Source of the DNA: Lineus longissimus
Taxonomy: Eukaryota > Nemertea > Pilidiophora > Heteronemertea > Lineidae
DNA: 64,000 nt
Direction: 5' to 3'
Assembly (NCBI RefSeq): GCF_910592395.1
Contig: NC_088325.1
Coordinates: 4,433,501-4,497,500 of the forward strand
The stretch's first letter is position 1. Each line of letters begins with the position of its first letter. Below the pieces are notes generated by a model. It made no database searches. It worked only from the letters and a program-made list of their open reading frames with translations, and was not told the origin of the DNA. Shown here piece after piece: positions 43,893 through 54,771 of the stretch. The position numbers and the translations under genes are program-made.

Positions 43893-44594
43893 TTACTGCT
43901 TGATTATCTGTTTAAAGTCATCAAAAAGGTCTAGGGTGTGAATTTTCCCATTTTTATCTTTTGCCCTGACTTTTCCATTGGTGAACCACACAGCCTCGAA
44001 CAGCCCCGACTCCTCTGCTTGGCGCACCAAGGAAACGTTATCTCGAGTCATGTCTTCTGCAATCGATATTCCGGACCCCTTCAGCTGCTTCCTATTCGAC
44101 AAAACAGAGTGCCTGAGCCCCCTGTCTTTGAACCGAATTATGATGGGCTTATACTTTTGCGTCATGGACTTCTTGGATTTCGGCAGTCTGTGGGCAGCAG
44201 ATACGTCAGCAGGGGAAATCTCGATCTTAAGTTTCCTCCTTATGATGTTACAAACTACCTGCTTTACGTCCTCGTCTTTCTCCTCCTTTACATTGAACAT
44301 TCGAGCATTGTCCTTTCTTGAGTACTGGGCCTGTCTGTTGAGCTCCTTCTTTGTTTCTTTTGGGCTAATGTATCCTTTACTTTTGTCTAACTCAATTTCT
44401 AAAACTTTCACACGTGTGTCCAGTTCATTTATTTTTCCATTCCATTCTTCTATCGCATTTTTCAGATATGCACGTATTTGTTCCTTAAACTCCTTGAAAC
44501 ACGTTTCCATTTTGGAGTCAAAGTCTTTCAATGCTTTACCAGTACAAGAATCCTGAGACTCCTCCTCAAATTCACCAAGCAAATCCATTTTCAC
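43893..44594 (-). CDS. LINE ORF1 RNA-binding protein
   Basis: This intact 233-aa ORF has an acidic N-terminus, a heptad-rich coiled coil (about residues 25-95: ELDTRVKVLEIELDK), a central RRM-like domain (ARMFNVKEEKDED, PIIIRFKDRG) and a C-terminal domain (GSGISIAEDMTRDN, NGKVRAKDKNG). That is the L1 ORF1p (transposase_22) layout. The trimeric protein coats LINE RNA and acts in cis with ORF2. It is complete although the neighbouring ORF2 is broken. Confidence 0.8.
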   Translation of the reverse strand: MKMDLLGEFEEESQDSCTGKALKDFDSKMETCFKEFKEQIRAYLKNAIEEWNGKINELDTRVKVLEIELDKSKGYISPKETKKELNRQAQYSRKDNARMFNVKEEKDEDVKQVVCNIIRRKLKIEISPADVSAAHRLPKSKKSMTQKYKPIIIRFKDRGLRHSVLSNRKQLKGSGISIAEDMTRDNVSLVRQAEESGLFEAVWFTNGKVRAKDKNGKIHTLDLFDDFKQIIKQ

Positions 44595-44840
44595 AGTCTC
44601 TAATTCCTCACCTTGAATTTTTGCAATTTTTTCACCTGTGAGACGGTCCCTCCTGAACTTGATCCACCTGAACTTAGAGGGCGATCTCTTTTCTTGGTGA
44701 AAATTGAGTATAACCTTTTAACTGGTGTTTTACTTGTAGCCTGGTCTGATCCTGACATCCTTATGTATCCATTTACCAAGAATGGGCTGCCTAGCTGTTT
44801 GCAGAGTCTCTGACTTTCTACATTTTCTGGAGCTCTTGGG

Positions 44841-46040
44841 TCTGCTTACTACAGGTGGCGGCCATGTTCCCAATCTCCAATCTCAGACATGTCGGTTGAA
44901 AGGACGACATGGGTTATCCGACTTGTAATCCGAAGATCGGGTGCTCTGAATTTCAAAGCTTTTCATAGAAGTGTAAAATAAATGTGTCGAACGTATTCAC
45001 TTTTTGAAACTCGCCCTTGTTTCATTCATATCTCCTTATTTTGGTCTAAGATTGGTCCAAAAACATCACGAGAAGACTTTATCGGTCTGGCTCTTCGATC
45101 GTCTGGTATCAATTGTGTACATTGCAGTAAGGTGTATTACTCTAGCATGATGTAATTTAACAGCAGTAGCCACACTGTCCACATTCGTGAAGGCTTTATA
45201 TTCTATCTATTAGTGAAGGCAGAATGTTTTGTTTAAGATTATATAGTGGATAGAACATCATCATGGTCTGCCTTACTTATCAAACGATTGTAACGAAACA
45301 AAGAGGAGAGTTATTTCATCATCAAATCAAATTTTGTTTCCTTTATAAAACGACATGTCAAACTCTGCAAAATAATAAAATAAACCATTTTTATCTGTGG
45401 AGGTAATGCACCATCGCACAAATTTGAACCTGAATAATTGACAGGTTTCGCAAGCCTTACGAAAAGCCACAAAGTTCAAAGTACGGGGTGAATGTTCCAT
45501 GAAGCAAAAACTGTCGCCAAGGTGGGTTTTGATTAAAATTACCAAGCCAATATGCACCTGGCCCAATACCGGAAAGGGGCGATGGCCAACAAAACTTGAC
45601 TTAGATGAGGTAAAAGCTCTTAAATATACCCAGACTTTCTCTTTGGTGAAGTCGAGGCCTCGAAAAAATAGCCAAATTTTGAGTGAAAACTGCAAATAGG
45701 ATATCAAAGCCAGCACACCGAAACTTTAATATGTTAAGACGTAATTTCAAAGCCCTTCGCCGATGGTGTTCATTATTCAGGACAAAAACCGGCGATATAA
45801 TTGTTCCTTCACGTTAATGTAAATGATACTCAACGAAACTTATTAACAGATGAACAAAAGGTGAATTGCTGAAAGCTCCAACAACACAGTTTTATACTGA
45901 ATAAAATTATCCTTTTTCAGGGCAGCCCAGCTCGACGAATTGGAAGGCCTGTTTGACTCTCGGCGAGCTGGATACGTGCTAAAATACTAAAAAAGGCAGT
46001 AGTTTAATACAAAAATGAACTTGCAGTGTTTAGATGTTAC
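44841..46040. other. Non-coding or weak exons
   Basis: A minus-strand frame at 45327-45716 has an acceptor-like CTATTTGCAG upstream but is Phe-rich and its phase does not fit the exon at 46041. I do not call it. Nothing else is recognised. Confidence 0.35.
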
Positions 46041-46131
46041 CTTTCCTGGCCTTTTGTGGTGAAACGTCGCTTTCTTTACGAATATCTTGATTATAACCCA
46101 CAGGAGTTTTGTTTTTGTTTCCCGTCTCCAT
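46041..46131 (-). CDS. Possible first exon of a minus-strand gene
   Basis: ATG at 46131 opens METGNKNKTPVGYNQ and continues to QKARK, ending at a donor AAAG|GTAACA in phase 1. Upstream on the minus strand lie three CRE-like TGACGTCA sites (46178-46235), as in CRE-type promoters. The peptide is polar and unrecognised. No second exon with matching phase was identified. Confidence 0.3.
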
Positions 46132-46177
46132 CGCTGGTGTTGCTATGAACTACAACGGATGCTGGGAACGTTCCTGG

Positions 46178-46240
46178 AAATGACGTCATGACGGAGGGGA
46201 TGCACTTGCACTACGTCATACGTGGCATGACGTCATTATT
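46178..46240 (-). promoter_or_regulatory. Cluster of CRE/ATF-like sites
   Basis: TGACGTCA occurs at about 46182 and 46229, and related ACGTCA/TGACG words lie between them. The cluster is immediately upstream of the candidate first exon at 46131. Confidence 0.4.
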
Positions 46241-48705
46241 ACACCAAGAGTTTGACCTGCCGAGTGAACCAGCTTGTTCAAAACACAGTATCAAAGTCAC
46301 TGACTGGGCGAAACGCTAGTCCTAGTTGATTTCAACTATAATTTCTCAATTGGCTCTGTTAATCTGTTAATTGGTGAAAAGCAAAGGTGAAAATCAGCAA
46401 GATTCAGCGAGATTTGGGAAGTATTGGGTGTATGAAATGCCGCACATTTTATATATATTTGGTCCGGTACCGGTGCAACATCTTTGGGTGTCATCGGTGA
46501 CACGGTTTTCTGTGTTTGTCATCCCCATTGAAATGTCTTGCGATCTCTATAGCTGTATGTTGTACGGAAACACTGGCATATGGGGAACAAACAAAGGTGT
46601 TGCACCGGCACACCGCTCGATCAAGCTATCCCCGTTATACCCGAATTTCATGTGTACGGACTACATGTATATAAATGGTAGCCTAAAGCGTTAAAACCGT
46701 TGACTACGCACGTCAACTTGGCGACGTTTTAACTGATAATGAGTAAAGACTATAAAATCCGGAACATATTAAATCGAAATAAACCTTCTCTAACAACTAA
46801 AGGAATAAATTATTTCTTAACACAAATTATTATTTTCCGTCTGATTCTGCAAGATCGCACAGTAATGGATGTATGGACTGATTCATGTCAAATGTTGTAC
46901 ATTTTGAGTTCGAGAGAACTTTCATATCCGGCCACGTTCCGTTGTAAAAGTAGAAATGTCCTGCGGGAAAAAGTGTCCGGTCCTGTTGAATTACAACGGA
47001 TTATGGTATTTGGTCTACAAAGAGGCCATGTAATGACTGTCAGAGATTTAGAGCACATACACTTCTTAAAAGCCTTCAAGGGTTTTTAAAGGGTTGACCA
47101 TCATACATGTAGGCACCGCAATTTTGGCTAGAACTTGATATCCTAAAGCAATTAGAACTCCTTCAAAATGAGGTGAATGCCAATTTGAAGGGTGGGAGTC
47201 TGTTCTCTTTAACACAATTTTGCACCCGGCTTGGAGATTTTTCAGGCAAATGCAAAACCCTTTGACCATGCTGCTCTATCAGAAAAACACTCAACGAAAC
47301 GCGAACATTTCCATACCATTATCCAAGCTATTACTAAGAATACGAAACATGTTGTTTTACAGGTATATCCATGTCCTTCCTTTAACGCTATTGACCAAGT
47401 CGAGCGAAGCAGTCCTCGCGACGATCACCAAAATTCCCTTGCGCTATTGATCAAGTCAAAGCAAGATGTCAACGCGACGATCGCCAAAATACAACTCACT
47501 CCAGATCCGCCGTGCCCTGGTGCGGCTGCAGCCAGATCATCCAGCTAAGAGCATACCTCGGGGCGCACATGGCATCGTAATACGTTCCCTGGCTCGTGCA
47601 GAAAGGTCTGTATGAAGGACACTTACATTCGAAATAATTCTTGTAGGCGGACTTGCACATTTGGTCCCAGGAGCAAAAAGACTAAAAGAAAGATACGGAC
47701 AATGATTATAGTTTGGAGAATAGCGCAAACCGTGAAGGCCTACCGCTGCCTCACGCACACTGCGTGTTCCGCATTCTATTACAAATCAAATGAATAAAAA
47801 CACCGCAATAACTTAGTCGAGGAGAAGGAACTACACCCATTATTCGCCTTTTTCATTTCGTGCAAAGGAGAGTACTGGCTGGCACTAACTTCTGGATGCC
47901 TTCTTCTGCGCTCTCTTTCGAGCTATGAGTTTATGATGAGTCCCCATCATTCATCTTGAACCTCGATGTGCATGGTACTGATATTGTTCAGCTTCCAGAC
48001 AACGCGCAGAGGCTAGAGGCAACACTACTGGAAGCGCTGAATGCTATCTTTAGTTCTCGAATAGTTTACTAATGATCTCGAAAACAAGCAAACAAATAGT
48101 TATGTTTGTTTTTGATTGCTCGGAAATAGTATCAGATTTGGGACGAATCACAAGATGACTATGGTATGGGCCTTATCCAAATAGGAGACATTCCATTTGC
48201 ATCGTATCTGTATGGACACGGAGCGGTTGTTTACGTTACTGTTTATTCAGAAAAACTGACTGCATTCAGTTTGGAGGACCATAATCTGTGTAACGAGCAT
48301 TTATGATATAATCTTTTATGAGACAATCTATTCCATTCAGATTCTCTAAACAGTGGCGTTTTAACGCAAATACCACGTCAGGAATGCCCCATCACATTAA
48401 TATTCCGCCATCAAATTGAAAAATTGGTCATTTTGCACCTCACTCCTCAATGCGATTAACATGTATTTCCAATTTGAGCGGGGTATCGCGTTAACTGCGT
48501 GGCGTGGACAGCGCATAATTAAGTGCTATCTGGTTGATGAATTAAACATATAACTTAGGACCAGTAGTTACTGGATGGAACTCGTTTGACTCATCAGCGT
48601 GTGAGAGTGGTTCTGTGGGCTGTTTCAAATCAGTCAGGGTCGGCCGGGACTCTGATCTTTAAAGAGCAGTTTTTTGTGAAAGTTTTCTGTGTGCAGGATA
48701 CTTGG
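46241..48705. other. Non-coding, one short tandem repeat
   Basis: Two diverged 55-bp units begin at 47388 and 47443 (CTATTGACCAAGTC / CTATTGATCAAGTC). The period is not a multiple of three, so the ORF crossing them is not supported. Nothing else is recognised. Confidence 0.45.
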
Positions 48706-48710
48706 AATGA

Positions 48711-49154
48711 GAGACAAGACCACAATTGATTTTTTAAGCCTTTTAGCAGTTAAATTGTCAATGTTTGACCGCGACGCATTAAAGAATGCGTGGTGTTGTG
48801 AATCTGAAATTTAGATTATGTTATTCCGGACAGTCGGGCAAGTAAATGGTGAAAAATAAAATGGTGATTGACCACGGAAATTTTTTGATAATCGACAAAT
48901 TAGACAGACTTTGATATTTCCACTCTTTTCAGCCAACTGGCAGAAAAAACTCAAAACACGCCCCCTATTACCCAATTAGCAAAATTCGAAATTAATTTTT
49001 TCATCAAATAATTTCTTTATATCTGTAGACTTGCCACAACAAATATTTTTTCAATACCTCTCCAAATATGTACTTGAGAGTAAAAAACATGCACTCGTCT
49101 AATAGATAGGCCTGGACCCTCCAACCTATGAATATTCATTAGTGGTCTTGTCTC
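48711..49154. mobile_element. 444-bp MITE, copy 1
   Basis: The ends are perfect inverted repeats (GAGACAAGACCAC ... GTGGTCTTGTCTC). AATGA flanks both sides (48706-48710, 49155-49159), a 5-bp target duplication. It has no ORF. It is almost identical to the copy 549 bp downstream. Confidence 0.85.
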
Positions 49155-49703
49155 AATGAAGGTACATTTCAGGGGTTAACATTTTGAGATTTTTTTCAAA
49201 CTAATGTAGATGACATCCCACAACTCTCCAACAAAGGAAAGTCATATATGGACATTTTTGGAGAAATGAGAGACATTTCAAAGAGTGGTACAACTGTGCC
49301 AAAGCGACGAAAGAGGACAAAATCGACAAAAAGTCATGATTTTGCAGCCAACAGCACCAAATTCAAAGACCTGCCCTAGCCAGAATAAGCAAGCTATTGA
49401 GCTGAAAATTTAGGATATGATTTAGGAATATCTTTGCTGCTTAGGGCACAACTTTCAGAATCAAGGCCTAAGTAGTTTCAAAGAAATTACAAAATGAATG
49501 GCAACACAACAAGACTTGTAAAAATGAAACCGAACTTAGACCGGGGTTAGGTTGACTCTTATTTGGGTCAAATTAAGTTTTTTTCTCATTATTTTAGCTT
49601 GTTTTGACCTTAAATCATCAGCAATACAATATTCTAAATGAATTAGAGTGATTTGAGCACATTCAAATGTTTCACTATATTGACCCAAAATGTAGTGTAA
49701 ATA

Positions 49704-50147
49704 GAGACAAGACCACAATTGATTTTTTAAGCCTTTTAGCAGTTAAATTGTCAATGTTTGACCGCGACGCATCAAAGAACGCGTGGTGTTGTGAATCTGA
49801 AATTTAGATTATGTTATTCCGGACAGTCGGGCAAGTAAATGGTGAAAAATAAAATGGTGATTGACCACGGAAATTTTTTGATAATCGACAAATTAGACAG
49901 ACTTTGATATTTCCACTCTTTTCAGCCAACTGGCAGAGAAAACTCAAAACACGCCCCCTATTACCCAATTAGCAAAATTCGAAATTAATTTTTTCATCAA
50001 ATAATTTCTTTATATCTGTAGACTTGCCACAACAAATATTTTTTCAATACCTCTCCAAATATGTACTTGAGAGTAAAAAACATGCACTCGTCTAATAGAT
50101 AGGCCTGGACCCTCCAACCTATGAATATTCATTAGTGGTCTTGTCTC
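49704..50147. mobile_element. 444-bp MITE, copy 2
   Basis: Same length and termini as copy 1 in the same orientation, with about three substitutions. Its own flanks (AAATA left, ATGAG right) do not match each other. The right flank ATGA matches the left flank of copy 1, so the pair may have moved or recombined as one composite unit. Confidence 0.85.
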
Positions 50148-52414
50148 ATGAGTGCTTAACAATACACCTTTTTTTTTACTAATTTACTCGTTTGCGGGGC
50201 GCTTCACTTACCGGGAATCCATACATATATTTGTCTATTCTGTCATCTATCTTGTGGTAGGAGGTTTCAGCCAAGATGGCGCCCATCGTTACCATGGCAA
50301 CCAACAATCCTACAAATTTCCATATCATTGCGATTTGTTCTCTTCCCTCTGTCTACAAAATAAGACAGGATAAAATATGCTGATTAGAAAAAAAGGCAAA
50401 AACCATCCTTTTCCGCGGGCAACGGCTGTCATTGATGAAATCGTACTTTGTGGCTGACAACCAGATTTAGCAGCGATATGCTAATTGACGTCTGAAGCTT
50501 TGAAAAATTTGTTAGTTTGCTGAATTAATGACAGTTCAAAGGATCTTTCTGTCATTAGATGAAAAAATCAGATGCCTTAGTTTCCATTTGGTTGAAAAAA
50601 CGGATTTTGAACATTGCAACTCCGATCCAGTCGCACCATATATTTTTCCTTGACAATATTTTCACTCCAAAGAAAAAAGGGTTTTTTAAACTTCTGAAAA
50701 ACATCAGTTTCAAGGTTTTTCGGCCAACATAGACATACCAATTCCCCGCCAACAAAAAACGTTTTCGCTAAAAAGAAAAGCAATCCTAAAGGTTTTACAA
50801 ATTCCGATGAAACCTCACTGGCGCATCTGATGTTGCAATCAGATGTAAAACACAGAACAAGCCCTTTGTTTTTGGTGTCTATACCTGGGCGGGAAAGACC
50901 CCACTCAAGTTGACAATATGTACGGCTACTAGTACATGGAGCTTGGAGCAAGAACACATTTTACACTCTATAATGCACGGCTTCCCAAGATGCTGATGGA
51001 TCGGAGTGGCTACCGGAGAATGTTCATGGATGCTTAACCACGAAAGGGAGGTTGCCAGATTTGCTGGATTGATGTTGCATCCCTTGATGCATGGGGTGTA
51101 CGCGTCGCAAGAGAGAGAGGTAACAGCTCATCGACGGGCGTAGCCTTGTGGGATGTGGTGTGTCAAAACCTGTCTTCGGCCCGTTTCGGTCTCCGCGGAA
51201 TCGGTCAAAAACAACAAGGTTCTCGCGAAAAAACTGCCATGAAAGTCGAAAATATCTTCAGTTTCGTGATTTAAGTCGAAATAAATCGAAGACAGCAGTG
51301 ATGTCACTCAAGAAGCAGGAGTGAGTGACTTTATTATGTAAATACACAATCGACCGTAATATGAATTTCTAGTACCCGTAACATCTATTGGGCTGTCAAT
51401 GCCTGAGATTTTTCTCCTTCTTCGGGGTCGGTAGGCCTATATATATTTTGAATGCCTATACTAAAAAAAACAGGTAAATTGTAGTAGCCACCAAGATTCA
51501 TCTTGGTGTTTTCTCTATTCTGGAATGTCATGCGCATACGAAAGATGGTGGTCACCTCTCTTCTGTCCGTGTCTTGGAGGATTTTGCTGCCAGTGATTGA
51601 TGGGAATGAATTAATCAGCCTGCAATTTGGACCAACACCGGTCCGTGTCTCGGAGATGCTGCTGCCAGTAATTGATAGGAACATATCTGACTGAAACTCA
51701 CATTTTGACCCCCTGAAGCACTAACATGGAGCAGTTTTGATATGTTTGAATCCACTCTCCCTTCAATTAATTAGTAAATTTAACTATTTCATAGTGATTT
51801 CTTACTATGCTGAGATTTTCTGTACTGACTGTGAAATTCTTTAGGTAAACTATAGAATTATTTTAAACTTTTTTCCACTTGGTTTTAGCTAGAACAACTA
51901 ACTATGGTTGATTAACAGCTATTTTTACAAGTTTCACAGTTGGTACAATAGGAACTACCAGATTTGTGAACCCACCAGTTCAGATTGTTTGATTTGTCCA
52001 TTGATCCACGTCTGATTTCTGGAACCACGGCAGAGGGTGTAAATTAAAATGTCTGTTGCTAATCAGAGCAGAGCGCACCCACCCAATTAACAATCGGAAA
52101 ACAACCGGATCAGGAGTCGGTGTTGGTCCAAATTACTGGCTAATTGAATTGGAGTGTCTCTGATGTCAAGTGCGATCACGTGCATGTCAATCATTTGAAT
52201 TCTAAAGAGAGATGTAGATAGAATCAATCAGTTGAAAAACCGAAGCATCCAGAAGTGATCAAACTTTGGGTTGAAAGGATACCATAAAGAAACATACATA
52301 AAAGTACATCTAAAGATTATGAAATTTTCAAACCACTATGAAACTTCGCCTTTTTAGTCTCCAAAGAATCTTCATTGATTTATCTATCCAATGATGTTTA
52401 TTTTGTTTCAATAG
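50148..52414. other. Non-coding, nothing recognised
   Basis: A local inverted or direct duplication exists between 51540-51600 and 51640-51680 (CCGTGTCT...CTGCCAGT.ATTGAT). No gene is supported. Confidence 0.4.
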
Positions 52415-52648
52415 ATCGTTGACAGATACCGCGCGATAGAGTATTCTTGGAGGAGACATCGCCAGTCTGAACTCGGGATATCAATAACCTACAGTTTATC
52501 AGTCTGTCCTGATTGCGTTCTGATCGGAGTAAGGAAAAGCTATGTGATAGCATTGAATAACATTGCTATTTTCGAATCCTACGAGGAGGTTTATGATGAT
52601 ACTTTGCCGTTTCCGTATGATACCCCAGAGGATACCACTCAAAGATAG
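52415..52648 (+). CDS. Probable cytoplasmic-tail exon with stop (Ig receptor?)
   Basis: After the acceptor TTTTGTTTCAATAG a phase-0 frame of 77 codons reads IVDRYRAIEYSWRRHR and ends FESYEEVYDDTLPFPYDT...QR-stop. It has no membrane segment. It starts basic and ends acidic with clustered tyrosines, including YEEV (a YxxV SH2-type motif), the look of a receptor tail. Entry phase 0 fits the exit phase of the transmembrane exon at 11287. The link is inference: the intron would be 41 kb and would contain several other genes. It could instead end another gene. Confidence 0.45.
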   Translation: MVDRYRAIEYSWRRHRQSELGISITYSLSVCPDCVLIGVRKSYVIALNNIAIFESYEEVYDDTLPFPYDTPEDTTQR

Positions 52649-53419
52649 TTACGATGCGGCGTAGTATTTGGCAAACAAGAGTAGCAAGACAGAGCGAACA
52701 CTGAGTCATCTTGTTGTTCACTCTTGACAACAATGGGCTATACTGATGACCTCCGATTTCATGGCCGCATCATTAGCTGTTGCGGCGCTACCGACGACCT
52801 ACTTCCATCTAACATTCTCTTACCCAGAAAGGTTGAAATAAGTTGTTTTAACTATCGAAATAGAACTTTATCATTATTCATCACTACCTTTTTTAGCAAG
52901 AACAACTTATCAATTGATAGTTTCACTATTTCTTTTGGCAAATTTACAGAAACAGCAACGGCGAAATCAGTTGTTTTTACTAATAAATTATAGGAGTGCA
53001 TGCTCCAAGGTTAAGTCCTTAATCTCGAAGGCGCAGTGTGTTGATCAGCAATCTGTCCCAGACATCGGTGGATGCGGTTCACGTTGACGATGTGCTCATT
53101 ATGTCTTATCATTCCTGGACCCAGTTTAGGGATGAAGATGAATATTTCACGAGCAGCAACCGAGTGTTGAGCTTGATCTCCAGGGTGGAAGACGCCACTC
53201 GTTTTATTGATGGATTCTCCAAGGCAGACATCGGATACAAGCTCATCTCTTCCAGTATTGTCGTCCATTGCACGTGTATTGAATATTTATCTTATATATT
53301 AATGTATGCAGCAAGAATAGTCGAACAAAATCAAAATGCAATAAACGTCACGATTTCCTAAATATTTTCGAGTGTGCTCTTTCTGTTTGATATTATTAAG
53401 GCGAATATCTATCAGCCAA
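52649..53419. other. Non-coding or unresolved
   Basis: Between 53010 and 53270 both strands have moderately long open frames with no recognisable motif. I cannot choose between them or support either as a gene. Confidence 0.3.
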
Positions 53420-54771
53420 CTAGATTGAGAAATCTGCTTAACAGCAAATTAAATGGGCCCCCGAGTATTGGATGGAGGGAGCATTGGGTTATCCTAGCGA
53501 TAGTAAACTGTTGTATGGATTACATTATCCTAGCCAGAGAATGAGGGTGGAGACAGTTCTTGGTAAGTATAGTTCAGAGTGCATCACTCACTGGGTGAGG
53601 TAAAGTCTTGGGTTTGAAAGTGTTGGGGAAAGTGTTTGAGGCTTGTTTCTGTTAAAAACATTGTTGACACCATTCTCAGTTGCTGCTTTGCTGATCTTGG
53701 ACAGTGTTTTATCAGTTCAGCTACTGAGGTAGGCCTAAAACACTTTCTCCAACACTTTGAAAACAGAAGACTTGATGTTACCCATTGTCTGTGTAAGGGG
53801 TGGGTCTGTAAAAAGACATGTTTGAGATGAAATTGAAATAGCATTGAGAATTAAAGATGCTTTCCCAATGCTTGACTGGTCCGGCAAGAGGCATTGCCAG
53901 GAAAACGTGACGTCATTTTGGCCATTCTTCTTACCGCACGCCCTCCCTCTCCGTAAAACTTGCAGACATGGTGTGAAGTGGGAGGGCGCACAATGGGAAC
54001 CACACTGCCGCGATGTTAATAGTTTCTATTTATAGAATTCAGCGGCAGAGATTTTAATCACGGAAAAAGTAGATTAACTCGGCTAATCTCAATGGATTTT
54101 ACCCAGGAATGTTTTCAAGGCGAGAGAAACATCTGATTTAAGTACTGCGCTTATTAGATTTCATGTTCATGCCGAAGATTGGCCTAAAACGTGGACGAAA
54201 AGAGTGCATTATCGAGTGTTGGAGAGGTCACGTGATTGGACGAGAAACCTGAGCGAAAACAATACTAACTCCAGCTCCCAGAGAGGGAGGAGCTGGAGTC
54301 ATAAAAACGCATCTAAAGCATCGAAATATTCTGAGTTTTGAAAAATCGTTTTGCGATAGTCCATGAATCGAATTGGGTTTCTTTATAATACCTCCATCGT
54401 CCCATCGCTCGACCAACTCCTTAGAATAATGACGTCATTATGACGGGGCGGAGCTTATGCTAATGTATCAGCGTCTCGCCTCTGCGCATGTCACAGCGCA
54501 TGTCAGATTGAATCGCGACTTCGGCATGTTGGGAGAAGACGATCAGACGAATCTCAGCATAAAAGCGTCAATAACATCAAAATGAGCCGAAACTTTGAAA
54601 AGTCTTTAGTGACGTCCCTTGGATGGGGGTATGCTTGGTGGGTTTGGGGTGAAAGATTTTTGGTTTGTTCAGCTGTTTCAGAGAACACTCACACTAAAGT
54701 TTGGTAACAGATAGAATGCAGAATTCCAGCAATATCAATATGGTCCCCAGACTGTGTGGTCTGGGGCCCAT
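53420..54771 (-). mobile_element. Helentron-like non-autonomous element, copy 2
   Basis: This is the inverted copy of 2576-3920, almost identical over its full length, with the same 5' ATGGGCCCC (at 54771 on minus), subterminal inverted motif, hairpin and terminal CTAG (53420-53423). It too lies between T residues on its own strand. A 7-bp insertion beside GAGGGAGGAGCTGG distinguishes it from copy 1. Flanking DNA is unrelated to that of copy 1, confirming the borders. Confidence 0.8.

Larger units (their letters stand above)
38845..44840 (-). mobile_element. L1-type (Tx1-like) LINE, ORF2 frameshifted
   Basis: ORF1 (43893-44594) and a three-piece ORF2 (39146-42944) lie in order on the minus strand. 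The 3' region runs into T-rich sequence on plus (A-rich on minus) near 38845-38955, consistent with a LINE tail. Both ends are approximate, since no target duplication was identified. The 948-bp interval between the ORFs is longer than usual and contains a short direct repeat (CACACAA...TCCATACGTTATATA, twice near 43592-43660). Confidence 0.8.

Noticed and set aside
45327-45716. 129-aa minus-strand ORF
   Set aside because: It is Phe-rich, has no motif and its phase does not fit the candidate exon at 46041.
46739-47089. 116-aa plus-strand ORF and neighbouring ORF at 47231
   Set aside because: No motif. The second crosses a 55-bp tandem repeat that breaks the frame, so there is no support beyond length.
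53011-53361. Overlapping ORFs on both strands
   Set aside because: Both are open and neither has motif or splice evidence, so no choice can be made.
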